Positions 22,490 through 34,459 of a stretch of 64,000 nt of DNA are shown here, in pieces. The notes under the pieces are model-generated. The model had not been told where the DNA came from. It searched no databases and was given only the letters and a program-made list of their open reading frames with translations. Position 1 is the stretch's first letter. Every line of letters begins with the position of its first letter. Position numbers and translations under genes: made by a program. This stretch comes from Sabellastarte sp. h YS-2021. Taxonomy: Eukaryota > Annelida > Polychaeta > Sabellida > Sabellidae. The stretch spans positions 13,073,454-13,137,453 of the forward strand of contig OZ024938.1 of NCBI GenBank assembly GCA_964017235.1, read 5' to 3'.

Positions 22490-23050
22490 TTAAGGGTTTT
22501 TTGTAGTCGGTTTCAAAAATTTGCTTAGTCCCAGGCGTTTTGTATGGATCGGTAGTTGTTGGTCGGGGCCGTGAGAAAAATCAAACATGTTTGATATTTC
22601 TCACGACCCAAATCGATTGTTATTACATGCCGTCAACAAAATGCCCAGTCTCAGGCTTCCTCAGCCCTCCTCAGACCAAAATTTACACAGTCCTATGTTG
22701 TCTCAGGCCTCCTGGGACTCTTAGTCACAGGCGTCCCTAGCTTAGTCCCAGAAAGCCTGTTGTCAGTCCCCAACTCATAACAGACCTTTGAAGTTTCATG
22801 CATGTGAAAAAGAATCAGTTTCATTAGTCCCGGGAAGCCTCAGACCGTCTCAGGTGTCCTGCGACTAAGCCCCGACCAAGTGAAGCCGATCCAAACCGAT
22901 CCAAGCCGGCCTCCTCAGGCCACCTGGGACCACACAAATTTAGTCTGCAATGGTCTGAGGATGCCTCAGGAGGCCTGGGACTAAGTACTGATTAAGTACT
23001 GACTCTTTTCTGCGCGCTTCAAACCAGGAAGAGGCAATGAGGGGGTCTGT
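22490..23050 (+). other. Upstream region of MADF pseudogene with repeated CTTAGTCCCAG / TCAGGCCTCCTGAGGC words (copy 1)
   Basis: The stretch is more GC-rich than its surroundings. It contains several direct and inverted copies of AGTCCCAGG, CCTCAGG and GGCCTCCT, plus an inverted pair ATCAAACATG/CATGTTTGAT. Such self-similar sequence is common in subterminal regions of DNA transposons, but no ends were defined. Confidence 0.5.
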
Positions 23051-23053
23051 GAC

Positions 23054-23060
23054 TATATAA
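23054..23060 (+). promoter_or_regulatory. TATA box of MADF pseudogene (copy 1)
   Basis: TATATAA sits in GACTATATAAGCG, about 180 bp before the ATG at 23237. The spacing allows a transcription start near the GTGTTTATACTGG region. The copy 2 equivalent is 38889-38895. Confidence 0.55.
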
Positions 23061-23236
23061 GCGACCGTGCACATGCTTTCTGTGTTTATACTGGTTGGCT
23101 ACTGAGAGACGTGTGTCACTTACTGCTGGGGGTTTTCAGTTTTTTTACATTTCACATTTTACTTGAGTTAGGGCAAATTTAACAGTTAGGAGACACATTT
23201 CAGTTTTTTAACTTTTTTGTGATATTCACTGGAGTT

Positions 23237-24152
23237 ATGAGGAAAGAGAAAGGAGGAAAAAGAGGAAAGAAGAAAATAGAGGAGAGGCAAGAGGAGAGGG
23301 AGAAGGAAGGTGTAGAGTTAGAGGAGAGGACAGAGGAAAGGACAGAGGAGAGGACAGAGAAGGGGACAGAAGAGAGGATAGAGGATACAGAGGAAGGATT
23401 AGAAGTTACTGAGGAAGCTTGCGAAGAAGATGAGAGGTGTGAGGAAGAATCAGAGTGCCACTCAGCAGCCAAGAGAGCCAGGGTTTGTGCTACATTCATT
23501 GACAGCCAAGAAAATGCCATTGTTGAGTTTGTGAAGGCGCACCCAGAGCTGTACGACAAGGAGCATGGACGTTTCCACAACAGACAGAGGAAAGAGGCTC
23601 TCTGGGCAGAAATCTCTGCAGAACTGAAGCTCCAGCCCTTTGATGTCAGAAGGTGGTTTGAGTCCTAGAGAACTCGTTATGGCAAGCTCTCTAAGCTACA
23701 GGTTTCCTTAAGACCCACATCAGACATAAGGGGGCCAACAGAAGTTCTGGGTTCGGGGCCAGTCCCAATACCAGCAGGCATGAAGAATCTCAGGAATCTA
23801 CTACTGATACAGAACATCTTGAGTCCAGTGTCCTGAGGGAGAGTAGGAGTCAACCAATACCAGTTTCTACAGATTCCAAGATACTCGAGCACTTTGACCA
23901 GATGAGGACACTGATCTCAGGTTTCCTGCAGCAGAAGTCAGACAGGCAGCCCTTCTTTTACTATGTGGCATCAGAGGCTAAAAAGATGACAGAATAGGAG
24001 TTTGAGGACCTCAAGGGCAGCATTGAAGAAGTAAAGAACACTCATAGACGTCAAGTTCTACCCAAGAGATCAGCCACTATTACCAGGTCGGGATACTGCC
24101 AACAACCACTCAACAGGCGTCTAGTTCCACCCAGACAGCAGCAGGCAGCAGT
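23237..24152 (+). pseudogene. MADF-domain protein, broken and cut by the duplication breakpoint (copy 1)
   Basis: From ATG 23237 a Lys/Glu-rich stretch (residues about 1-75) leads into a MADF (Myb/SANT-like) domain: ENAIVEFVKAHPELYDKEHG then ALWAEISAEL and VRRWFES. A TAG at 23665-23667 interrupts the domain, and in-frame RTRYGKLSKLQ, the expected third-helix sequence, follows it. A later frame holds QPFFYYVASEAKKMTE, TAG, then EFEDLKGSI, resembling the BESS-like motif of MADF proteins. The 3' end is lost at 24152. Both copies share the two stops, so inactivation came before the duplication. A transposon accessory protein or host transcription factor are both possible origins. Confidence 0.75.
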
Positions 24153-24755
24153 AACATTATAATGTTATTAATATCACCTTAATGTTGCATCTTTGGTAGT
24201 TATAATGTATTAAAGTCAAAAGTTTATGGAGTTTACTGGAGTACTTATAATGTGTACTTTTTGTCTAATATTAAATGTGTAGCCGTCTGATTGTGTGTTT
24301 TTGTCTTGGCACTTCAAGTAATGTATTATGTCTTGTAATCTGACTTCTTGTATTGTAATGTGGTATATATATCCAATAAACACATTAAAAAAAAATATAT
24401 TCATATTTTACATACTCTCTGCGCCTAACTGTTACTTTAGTTATCATGTTGAAGAAGGTTTGACAGTTGATAAGAAACATTCAATTAAAAACTGCATACA
24501 ACACGGCTTGATAAAACTCGACAGAAATAAACTTTCCATTTGTTTTATTTATCTGTCAACACACAGCACATATAATCTACATGCAAGACAAAACAGCCAT
24601 ATATTTTATTAAATAAACTGGCTCTTCATTTCACCCACAATATGATCTGCAAGATGCAAAGCCACACAAAACCACATATAAACACACACACAGAAAGACT
24701 CTCACACGTCCGTATTAAACTAGACCAAGGACGCATCTGTGGCCAGATGCAAAAT

Positions 24756-26940
24756 GTATCCACCGGCAAAGGCAAAAGTAGCTATTACTCAGCTATGCCA
24801 TGAGCTAGAGGTCTGAAGTTTTACTATGTTATAGCTGACCCAAAAGTAGGTGAATAACATATTTGGACAAAATTCTGTCAATGCAATAGTTTTCAAGTTA
24901 CAAGTGATTTTACTCATGATGGAAGTCAGTGAAAAGTCCAAAAGTAGCTATTACTCACTTAGCTATTGAAATAGACACTCAAGTTACTCACCATGTTGTT
25001 GCTATGGAAAAAGTAGTTGAATAACATATTTTAACAAGATGCTCTAAATGCAATACTTTTCAAGTTATAAACGATTTAGTGTTGAGTAAGAACTTCAAAG
25101 TAGCTATTACTCAGCTATGCAATGAGCCATAGGTCTGGAATTTTACTATGTTATAGCTGCCTCAAAATAGGTGAATAACATATTGAAACTAAATAATCTA
25201 AATACAACAGTTTTCAAGTTATAAGTGATTTACCCAACAGTGATAACCTAAAGGTAGCTATTACTCGGCTATGCCATGAGCTAGAGGTCTGTAATTTTAT
25301 TATGTTATAGCTGACCCAAAAGTAGATGAATAACATATTGCACAAAATTCTGTAAATGCAATAGTTTTCAAGTTACAAGTGATTTTACTCATGATGGAAG
25401 TTAGTGAAAAATCCAAAGTTAGCTATTACTCACTTAGTTATTGAGATAGACACCCAAGTTACTCACCATGTTGTAGCTATGGAAAAAGTAGCTGAATAAC
25501 ATATTTTAACAAAGTGCTCAAAATGCAATACTTTTCAAGTTATAATTGATTTAGTGCATCATTTCATCAATTTTAATGCATTAAAAATTATTTTAAAAAT
25601 TCATTAAAAAAACTTTAGCATGTGAAAGCTCCCCAAAATGTAGGTGAATGAGTTATTTGAAAAATACTGGCTATCTGCAATATTTTTAGAGATAATTAGC
25701 ATTCACTCATTTTGAGTAGGTGAATAATTAGCTACGGGTCTGAAATTTCACCAAGTGAAAGCTCTCCCAAAAGTAGGCTAATGAGTTATTTGAGAAAAAT
25801 TGGCTATCTGCAATACTTTTAGAGATAATTAGCATTTACTCATTTTGAGTAGGTGAATAATTAGCTACGGGTCTGAAACTTCACCAAGTGAAAGCTCTCC
25901 CAATAGTAGGTGAATGAGTTATTTGAGAAAAATTGGCTATCTGCAATACTTTTAGAGATAATTTGCATTTACTCATTATGAGTAGGTGAGTAATTAGCTA
26001 TGGGTCTGAGACTTCACCAAGTGAAAGCTCTTCCAAAAGTAGGTGAATCAGTCATTTGAGAAAAATTGGCTATCCGCAATACTTTTAGAGATAATTAGCA
26101 TTTACTCATTTTGAGTAGGTAAATAATTAGCTGCAGGTCTGAAACTTCACCAAGTGAAAGCTCTCCAAATAGTAGGTGAATGAGTTATTTGAGAAAAATT
26201 GGCTATCTGCAATACTTTTAGAGATAATTCACATTTACTCATTATGAGTAGGTGAGTAATTAGCTATGGGTCCGAAACTTGACCATGTGAAATTGAAAAC
26301 TTTCATGTTTCAACAGAATACTCTTCTACTACCCTGTGGGTCCAAAATTTGCTTGAAATCGCTCTATCTGTGACAGTTTCAGAGATATTTGCCATTTTTC
26401 ATTTTCCGCAAAAATTCAAGATGGCCGCCAAAAGCTGTAAAATTTGAAATTTTTCATATTGCAACTGAATACTCCTGTACTACCCTGTGGGTCAAAAATT
26501 CACTCGAAATTGCTCTATCTCTTACAGTTTTCGAGATATTTCCACTTTTTGTATTTTGTAAAAAAACGGTCAAAGAAACACCCACGGCGGCCATCTTGTT
26601 TTTGTCCAGATATCCAGAATAATTCCCAAGCAAGCTTTGACCATGATGAACATATCCTGCAAATTTGGAAAGTGTACATTGCATGCCCTTTGATATACTG
26701 GGGCAGCAAAAGTCCCTAAAAATTTGAATAAAACGGCCGTGGCGGCCATCTTGTTTTTGGAAACGAGGCCAAAAAAACTCGAAGGCAAGCTCTTGTAGCA
26801 TTGAACCTATCCTGCAAATTTGAGGCCTCTAATGCTATTACTTTGGGCTGCAGAGGGGTAACAAGAAATCATCTACACACTGCGGCGGCGGAGTACCCCT
26901 GCGAAAACCATAGCATCCACCGGATGCATCCGGTGGATAC
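24756..26940. mobile_element. Composite tandem-repeat element with GTATCCACCGG inverted ends (copy 2)
   Basis: It has the same ends and the same three repeat blocks as 12978-15240. It is about 80 bp shorter, mainly because it has one rather than three short units before the terminal palindrome. Confidence 0.65.
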
Positions 26941-27772
26941 AATAAATCCCGTTGTTTTTTTTGGGTTTTTTTTTGCTGCGCAATATACATGCGCACTGAC
27001 AAAAGCCGCGATTGTCCTCAGCACCCCTGGGGCAGTTAAATGAAACACAATGACTTGGGTATAAAATTATATTACTTTCTACTGTTTCTTGTATCTGGCA
27101 CAATAATTTTTATAAAACTTCAGGAATGAATCCTGTTCATAAAATACATAAAACCTCCTATTATAAGTGAGACCTGACTGCAATATTACTTGTAAGAAAA
27201 GAAAAAGGGGGGAAAATATAAGTTTTGATCGTGACCTGCCAGGTCAAAGGTCATAAAGGATTTTAACCCAATACAATTGAAAGTCAAGTTAAAGGTCAAG
27301 AGCAAGGCAGGTCAAGGTCACAGGTGACCTGTAAGGTCACTGTGAATTATGCATTCAAGGTGAAAAACCTACAAGTCCCCAGAAATTTTTCTTGTTAAAC
27401 ATACAAGCAATCAGGTCTCACTTGTTCAGTGTGTTTTTATTTTAAACTGAAATGTTTGTGGTTCAATTTACACGATTTTGACATGACCTTGAGAATTACT
27501 GTTTTAAAGGTCATGGTCCACCTAGGTGGATACTATATGATCTCAAATTTTATTTTGACTAAACTACTGACCAGTTGAAGGAATGAAAAGCCAACTGGTG
27601 ATGAGACCTAAAGGTATAATTATAATGAAATTTAAACAAAATGACCCGCTATGTACGACCTTGGAAGAGTTGATACAAGGTGAAAGGTCATGTATGCAAT
27701 GTTGTATATACGATTATGTTCACTATAGGGTTGTAAATACGTCATGATATCACCCAAGCACCAAGTATGGAG

Positions 27773-28789
27773 CTAGGCGTGTAGGGCAGTTTTGAAAGCC
27801 CTGGAAACAGGGGATTCTAGGGAAGGGGATGAAGAGAGATATGACCATATGGCATCCGAACGCCAGGTGCCATGCTTCATTATGTGTTCAAGAGGAACAC
27901 CATTTTGGAATGCCCAGGACGCCCCAGCCCTACGAAAATCATGAAATGTGAGGGATTTTTGAAGACATAAGTGATGGGATATATCTTTAAGATGTTTTCG
28001 AGCCACTGAATCAGTAAGTGGGACTAAATGCTGACCTTTGGGTATGACAAACAGAGGCTCATTGTCAGATACTGGGTATAACTGTGTCATTCTGTCTAGT
28101 GCTGCCATCGGGCAGAGGAGTGACCTGCCTAAGGAGGGAATTGGAATGGTCACAATGTCTTTCCTGTTCTGAAGAGTCTTTGACCATTTTATTAACAACA
28201 CTGCTCCATTTGCTGCTGGGATATAATCAGCTCTGGCCAACTGCCTAGTATGATCAAAGGCTGGTACAGAATGGGGAAGAATATTTGATAATCTTAAAAA
28301 TGAGAAAAAACATAGCAAATAAAGTGATTTAAAGATGATAGGAAACCTTAACATGTCACACGCCTGAACAATGGCTTGCAGGAGATGTATATCCAAGGAG
28401 GAGCGTCTAACTGGAGCTAGATGAGCTTGGATCTTCAAGGATTTCAAGTACAAAGACATTCTCTCATCCTTGAATGGTACAGTATTGAAACCATGAACAA
28501 TGTGATATGCTCTGATGGCAGCCATATAATTAGCTATGTTTCTGTGGGATTGTGAATTTTGGACAAGGTATTCCATAAATGATAATAAAACAAAAACATC
28601 CACCTGATTGAAGGACAGCCCAGCTGCCACCTTGAAGGCTTGAAAGTCCCACCACATCCTGGAGTACTGACGCTTTGTGGCTGGTCTGAAGCCGTCTAGC
28701 AATCTATGCGAAGCCAAGGTGGCCAACTGGGCTGCCTCAGGTGGGTACTCTAAAACAAACAACATTGTGTAGGATTTAAATACAAACAT
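27773..28789 (-). CDS. DIRS-type element: tyrosine recombinase
   Basis: This is a domain of about 330 residues of the phage-integrase-like (tyrosine recombinase) fold as used by DIRS elements. An N-terminal SAM-like part precedes a catalytic part with the FLRLSNIL arginine region, the HDFRRAGASWAF box and a terminal HGTW....Y region. In these elements the enzyme integrates a circular DNA intermediate in place of a DDE integrase. It lies directly after the RT/RNase H region, the expected order. Confidence 0.88.
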   Translation of the reverse strand: MFVFKSYTMLFVLEYPPEAAQLATLASHRLLDGFRPATKRQYSRMWWDFQAFKVAAGLSFNQVDVFVLLSFMEYLVQNSQSHRNIANYMAAIRAYHIVHGFNTVPFKDERMSLYLKSLKIQAHLAPVRRSSLDIHLLQAIVQACDMLRFPIIFKSLYLLCFFSFLRLSNILPHSVPAFDHTRQLARADYIPAANGAVLLIKWSKTLQNRKDIVTIPIPSLGRSLLCPMAALDRMTQLYPVSDNEPLFVIPKGQHLVPLTDSVARKHLKDISHHLCLQKSLTFHDFRRAGASWAFQNGVPLEHIMKHGTWRSDAIWSYLSSSPSLESPVSRAFKTALHA

Positions 28790-28837
28790 TCAAGGCAGTG
28801 AGGTCTATATGAGTAGGGATCCAGATGAAATCTGGTA

Positions 28838-30427
28838 CTAAATTTTTAAGCCTGTCATTATCCAAGCTTGAACCTGTCCACCTGGATAACAAATCTGCTG
28901 TGATATTTTTTGACCTGAGATGTGTTGGATTTTTATTTGAAAATTATACATGGCAGATATAAGCCAGATATTTCTGGCACATACTGCAAGGGTATTGTCT
29001 TTACATCTGCCTGTGGTGAGAACCTCCACCACTGGTTGGTTGTCACACCAAATTTTTATTCTTTTATTAGCCCAGTGACTGGCCCAAACTTTACAAGCTA
29101 CCACTATGTTGAGTATTTCTAGGTGCACTATGCTATATCCCATAAAACCTTTGGGTAATGGCAAACTATAGACCATGTTATGAAAAACGGCACCTAGGCC
29201 TGTAAGTGATGCATCCAGATGCATTTGAAAGTGACAATTTGAGTGGTCATAATAAGTAACTCCATTATAATGCGTCAAGAAGGCGTCAAACCAGCCCAGG
29301 TCTAGGAAAAACTCCTTTGTTAAGAGTATTTTCTTAACATCATAATTATCTCTAAGAAGTTGTAGCATTCGATTGAGAAAAAACCTAGCAGGTTTGACAC
29401 ACTTAGTGATATAGAGTAATAGTCCCAGAAGAGACTGCAGATCAGTTTTACTACAATATGTTTTATCAAACCAGGATTTACACGTTGTTATAATTTCTTG
29501 TAACTTTTCCTGTGGTATAGATATAGTTCTATTAATAGAATCCACTAATATTCCCAAACAAGTGACAGAGGTAGCTGGAGGAACTAGTTTTTTCTGACTT
29601 ATGTCTAGACCAAGATCTTGAAGAAGATCCAGTAAAAACTGATAAGAATTCATTATTTCAGAGGGTAAGCCAGTGTATATGAGGTCGTCAATGTAATTAA
29701 ACAAACCTGTATGACCATGTGACGTCATGATATACCTGATAGCGTCAGAACATCTCTGAAAAAACAAAGAACCATGACGAAATCCGAACGGCGTCGAAAC
29801 GTCAATATAATGACGCTGATCCACTTGGAAACCTAATAAGTCAATGTCTGCTGGGTCGACCCTAAGATGGCGAAACGCCCTGCTAATGTCAACTTTATAT
29901 AACTGAGCAGCAGGTCCTAATTTAACCAAGGAATCTGTAATGTTATCAATAGAAGGATAGTGAAGATCATATATAGTATCTAAATATACATTTTTCTTAA
30001 CTCCAGCATTTACAGATAAGTTTTGGGGCCAACTTAAATCCATGATTGTTCTTTTCTTGTCTGAATCTTGTTTTGCCCTAGTCATCAATGGTGACACATG
30101 CAAATCGCATGGAATAGTATCAAAAGGGCCAATAATCGCCTCATGCTGAAGTTCTTCCTCCACATACCACCTAACATGGTCAATATCTGTGAGAGCCGAA
30201 GTGTGGTTGTCACTGGTGGAGGCAAGAGGACACGTCCTATCAAAGTCTAGAGGAACTCCATAGTGTAACAAGTCCACTAACTGTTGGTCCCAATAATCCT
30301 TAAGATAATATTGCCATCTATCTATATTTAAGTGGGAACTAACTGGTATTCTACATTTTAAATAACCACTGTACCACTGTTTTTGATTATTAGATGAGCT
30401 TGTAATACGTCTGGGATGTGTTGCCAT
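28838..30427 (-). CDS. DIRS-type element: reverse transcriptase and RNase H
   Basis: The RT shows the YKVDISRAFRHLRV region, STPFGFRHGS and the FNYIDDLIY catalytic box. The RNase H part shows HLDASLTGLGAV, LEILNIVVACKVW and KIWCDNQPVVEVL. This combination is typical of DIRS-group RTs. The region copies the element's RNA and removes the template strand. Confidence 0.9.
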   Translation of the reverse strand: MATHPRRITSSSNNQKQWYSGYLKCRIPVSSHLNIDRWQYYLKDYWDQQLVDLLHYGVPLDFDRTCPLASTSDNHTSALTDIDHVRWYVEEELQHEAIIGPFDTIPCDLHVSPLMTRAKQDSDKKRTIMDLSWPQNLSVNAGVKKNVYLDTIYDLHYPSIDNITDSLVKLGPAAQLYKVDISRAFRHLRVDPADIDLLGFQVDQRHYIDVSTPFGFRHGSLFFQRCSDAIRYIMTSHGHTGLFNYIDDLIYTGLPSEIMNSYQFLLDLLQDLGLDISQKKLVPPATSVTCLGILVDSINRTISIPQEKLQEIITTCKSWFDKTYCSKTDLQSLLGLLLYITKCVKPARFFLNRMLQLLRDNYDVKKILLTKEFFLDLGWFDAFLTHYNGVTYYDHSNCHFQMHLDASLTGLGAVFHNMVYSLPLPKGFMGYSIVHLEILNIVVACKVWASHWANKRIKIWCDNQPVVEVLTTGRCKDNTLAVCARNIWLISAMYNFQIKIQHISGQKISQQICYPGGQVQAWIMTGLKI

Positions 30428-32524
30428 TGAATAGCGGGACCTTGATATAATTTAAGCGAAGTCTGAGGTACAAAACCAAAGTATCCACCAGTTTGTGCAA
30501 TGCATCTTTGTTTTTCAACACACATTCCATTTGTTTTGCATCCCCATTTTACATCAAAGATGTGTATGGGTTTAGAACTTGTCTCATGAATACTATTAAG
30601 GCTACAGTTTTCGTTTAAATTCATGTTCAAATCAGTCACATGATTATACACGTTTTTATGTTCATGACCCTGACATTTACTGCCCCCTTTGTGAATCATT
30701 GGATTGGTTTTCTTAACTTCCATGGAGGTTTGCTCCATGCATGTGTCACTACTCGGTTGTATGTTGCAAGTTTCAGTTTTGTCACCATTGGTAACCCGTT
30801 GGCCGTCTGAGTTCAAATTTTTAGATTGACTAACCATGTTACGAGATATTTCAACAGTAGGGCCTGAATGCACTAGCTTTTGAGTACAACTACCGTCATT
30901 CTGTATATCTTGTAATGGAAGAAATCTATTCTGTAGGGATATTTGAACTTTGTCGGGCATTGGGTTTCGCTTACCCCCGGTCACACTAGCATGGAGTTTT
31001 GCAGAAATAAGTTGCTGTTTTGGTATGTCATCATTTGCCTTTTTTACAGAATGTTTTACAACATTTTTGTTGCCTAAACCTGCAGGAGCTTGATGAACCA
31101 CTTTTGATTTTTTTACAATATTCGAACCCAAACTCTGAGCTACCTGGGTACCTTTCGTGCCTAACGCCAAGGCTTGTGCGTACGTTTTTCCAGGAATTGT
31201 CTTTTGAAAAGTTTTCCAACTGTGGAACCATTTAAAAGCTAAATTCTTGTTTGCCTTATATTCATGTTTTGAATTAGACAGAGGCTTGCTATGAAAAATC
31301 CTACTGTTTTGAGTCAGGGCATGTCCCGGAATTTCCATGCCCTGACCTAGTCGTTTTTTGTTAAATTTTTTCGATTTTTGCTTCGACATTCAATTTCTGG
31401 GTGGGGGTATGTCTTGCCCCCCATGGCAAAGCATGCTGAACAAATATGCTTGTACATGATACCCTTGGTATCATGTGTCTTACTAAAAGAACAAGTTCCT
31501 TGATTGAAGTATGTACAAGGCAATGTCTTGTTGGATTTTTGAGTCTGTTTTCTGATGGTTGAAATATTGTGGGATGGAGCAAGGTGCCTCTGTGCATTCG
31601 CACGCCTAATCCTATCAATCTTATCAACATCTTTGTAATTTTTTACATCACCCTGCTCCATCCTACCCAAAAGTACGGCGTGGCTGGCTCTTGCTGCATC
31701 CCAAGAAAAATCTTGGGCATCTTCTAGAAGTGATATTAAATAATCTAACATTGAATCTTTATTTTTGGCATCTGTCTCATCCCTCATGATGCGACAAATC
31801 CAGCCACCCATTGGGACATTGATAACTGGTCATACTGTACATGTTCTTTCTTTGATCCTGCCAAAACATACTCTTGAGGCCATTTGACCCTGTGGGGAAC
31901 TACAACTTCAACAGACCCACCCCTAAGTGATTTAATTTTTGTACCTGCCTGGCTATCTTCCACCAAATTTTTCAACCGTTGCTCAACCTGTGCTTGGATG
32001 TATGCATCCTGTCTTAACACACTTAAATTTGGAAGTGTTGGAGCAGATACTTGTGATGGAGGCAGTGTGACCGGGGGTTGAGGCACAACAGTATGTTTTT
32101 TAGATTTATTTTTCAACTTTGTAACATCGTTACTTTTTTTACATTTTTTCCTACTTTCTATCATATCTAAACGTTCAGTAATACTACCTAACTGTGCCAA
32201 TATTTGCAAATTTATCTCCTGCTGAGAAACCCCTGCAGAACTGGGGGTATTGGAGCTACTTGAGCTACTTGGTACTTGTTTATCAACTGCAGTACTCTCA
32301 CTAGCCCCTAAACGCTCAGTATCTGATTCATTATTTGACATACTGTCGTTACTGTCGCTGCCAGAGTCGGAGTCGGACACCTGACCTGTTTTGGAAGTAT
32401 TCTGTTGACTCTGCAAGAGACTTGAAATAAATCTGTCATCTGACACTTCAAATTGGATGGGTATAACAGCCTCACTGCCACCAGAACGCAAGTTGTAAGC
32501 TCTCCTGTCGTTCATGACTATCAC
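30358..32524 (-). other. DIRS-type element: gag-like coding regions
   Basis: Three open regions (31784-32524, 31347-31811, 30358-31389) precede the RT. The first is Ser-rich and polar. The second has a Cys/His cluster (CTYFNQGTCSF ... CSACF) of the kind found in DIRS gag-like proteins. The third is Lys/Asn-rich and not recognised. They probably package element RNA; that is inference from position. Confidence 0.6.
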
Positions 32525-33036
32525 AGTAACATAAACAATAAAAACTAAAAACCCTAGACACAGAATATAAATATATTCTATGTAAACTGGTAAAAAGTAA
32601 TTCTTGAGTTGTTTCCTCGTGGATGGTCAGCATGCAAATGGAAGAAGCGTGGTCGCTTTTTTTCAATTGACCAGTGGTCAGCCAATCACAGCCTGCCACA
32701 ATGCCGTACAAGGAAATTTCTAAATTTTTTAACATTTTCATACCAAAGACCCCCCCAGTGCTGACCTTGTCAACACCCACATGTCGACTCGTATAATTTA
32801 AACGATTGAGCTTGATTTAACACTACATTTAACACATTCTACAGGTCATAAAACAATGGATAATTAAGAAGATTGAGGAAAACAGTGTATACCAGTTGGT
32901 CAACATTCTCCACAAAAACCATTATCTGCAATACATTCCCGCTTCTTCTTGGGATGAGAAAAAAAACCCAAACCGGAGATTTTTGAGGTGAACGTTCTAC
33001 CCGGGGTTTTTGTCCATAGTCTCCCAAACTTTAATT

Positions 33037-33592
33037 ATGCCCCTTCCACACTACAGGTGGTAAGTCCCATGGTTGAAGTTTTACTCGGGGGACGGAACCA
33101 CCCCCAGGTCGCCCCATTTCATCGGATTTGTTCACACTACAGGCAGACAACCATTGATTGGACACGGTTTTTGTAACCGTCAATAACAGTATAATGACAG
33201 TACTACAAATGTTGGTCACCAAGTATAGCAACCTCCACTAACCTCAACTCACCTTTGGTATCTGTGGGAAGAACACATTGCAAAACGACCAATACCTCCA
33301 CTCACCTTATGTCGTCTTGTTACACCAAAGGACGACAGAATCACAACCTTATACACACCGTGGACCATTCGGTTGCCATAGTAAGAAATTCATATTCGCA
33401 TGCACAAAATCATCTGCACATGCTCACGGTACCAAATTCAGAGACAGAAATTTTAAACATTTCAAAACTTCCATACGACTCACAGGGTAATGGACAGTTA
33501 CTCGCAACAACAACGGACATCAGACGGTGATCCAAGGACAGGGACATTTCACGGGTTATCACGGATGATACTACTAGTGTGAAACGGGCATT
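33037..33592. mobile_element. ~556-bp MITE, CCCNTTTCACACTA type (copy 2)
   Basis: It is identical or nearly identical to 15562-16117 by eye, including both terminal repeats. Confidence 0.65.
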
Positions 33593-34038
33593 AAACCCTA
33601 CATTTAATCACATGAAATAAACAGCAATAAAGATGTTTTATTTAAGTTTTTCTGAATCAACATTAGCTTAGTTACATGGAAAACACCCAAATTACTTACA
33701 GCAGAAAACTTGAAAAGTCCCCATATCAGGTTGAACTTGAGGTAGATTTTAACTGGACTTTGCGAGATATACCTTTATAACTGGACCTCACAACAGCTGA
33801 CAGATGAGTCACACTGATAGGGCCACTTGCCACGTCCTACCTAAGATCTTTCTAAAATATCTTGCCATTTCACAATAGCAGCCTTGATTTTTGTGATAAA
33901 CATGGTAGTTCTAATATGTTTAGTTGTATAAAACCTTGATTGGATTGATAAACATACAACATACTAGTTTTAAGACATGTGTAAAGTTATATGCAGCATG
34001 CACCATTGTACATGAATAATTGCTTTAAAGATAATGGA

Positions 34039-34274
34039 GTGGCCATGGTGGCAGAGTGGTAACACTCTCGCCTCCCACCTCTGAGGCCAGGGTTCAGTTC
34101 CTGGCACGGCCTCAAGTGGGAAAGCTGGTAGTTGCTTGCCGTTGGTTGGCAGTTTACAGTACAGAACCCTGACGAACTGTATGTACTGATTTCCTCTGTC
34201 CAAAAGAAAATTACCCGTCCTGATATGACATTACAGTGTTGAAAGCGACGTAAAACCCCAAATAAATAAATTAA
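34039..34274 (+). mobile_element. tRNA-derived SINE, full length (copy 2)
   Basis: It has the same 14-bp TSD (34025-34038 and 34275-34288), A and B boxes and tail as 16564-16799. Only a few substitutions separate them. Confidence 0.9.
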
Positions 34275-34459
34275 TTAAAGATAATGGACTTTGTATCCAG
34301 TTCGAGAATAGTGTTATTGTGTTGGCTACCGTTGCCATGGTTTTACTGAAATTAAAAAAAAGCATTTGTGATAAAACCCCTTAATACACATATATATACA
34401 ATTCATCCAGAATACTCTTGTACAGATTATCATCATCCATAGTACACATAGGCTTCTAC

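Larger units (their letters stand above)
12400..24152 (+). repeat. Tandem segmental duplication, copy 1 (11.75 kb)
   Basis: The sequence from AACATTATAATGTTATTAAT at 12400 restarts at 24153, directly joined to GGCAGCAGT, the same word that ends copy 2 at 39987. Gene order inside the two copies is identical apart from two large insertions (19555-21159 here, about 27014-32794 in copy 2) and small indels. Most of the unit is 1% divergent or less by eye. Confidence 0.93.
27014..32794 (-). mobile_element. DIRS-type tyrosine-recombinase retrotransposon
   Basis: Alignment with the empty site in copy 1 (GCCGCGATT at 15304-15312 and AATTTAAA at 15318-15325) bounds the insertion. Coding order on the minus strand is gag-like regions, RT with RNase H, then tyrosine recombinase, as in DIRS/Ngaro/PAT elements. 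No integrase or aspartic protease is seen. No perfect LTR was found; the ends share a weak inverted similarity (TCAGCAC..CTGGGG). The coding regions are long and open. It looks nearly whole, with perhaps a few breaks, and young: it is absent from copy 1. The 27014-27772 part is non-coding and rich in AGGTCA words. Confidence 0.88.

Noticed and set aside
23200-23580. Ser-rich minus-strand open frame (and its copy at 39035-39391)
   Set aside because: It is antisense to the Glu/Lys-rich and MADF coding sequence, and its composition is explained by the purine-rich repeats on the plus strand.
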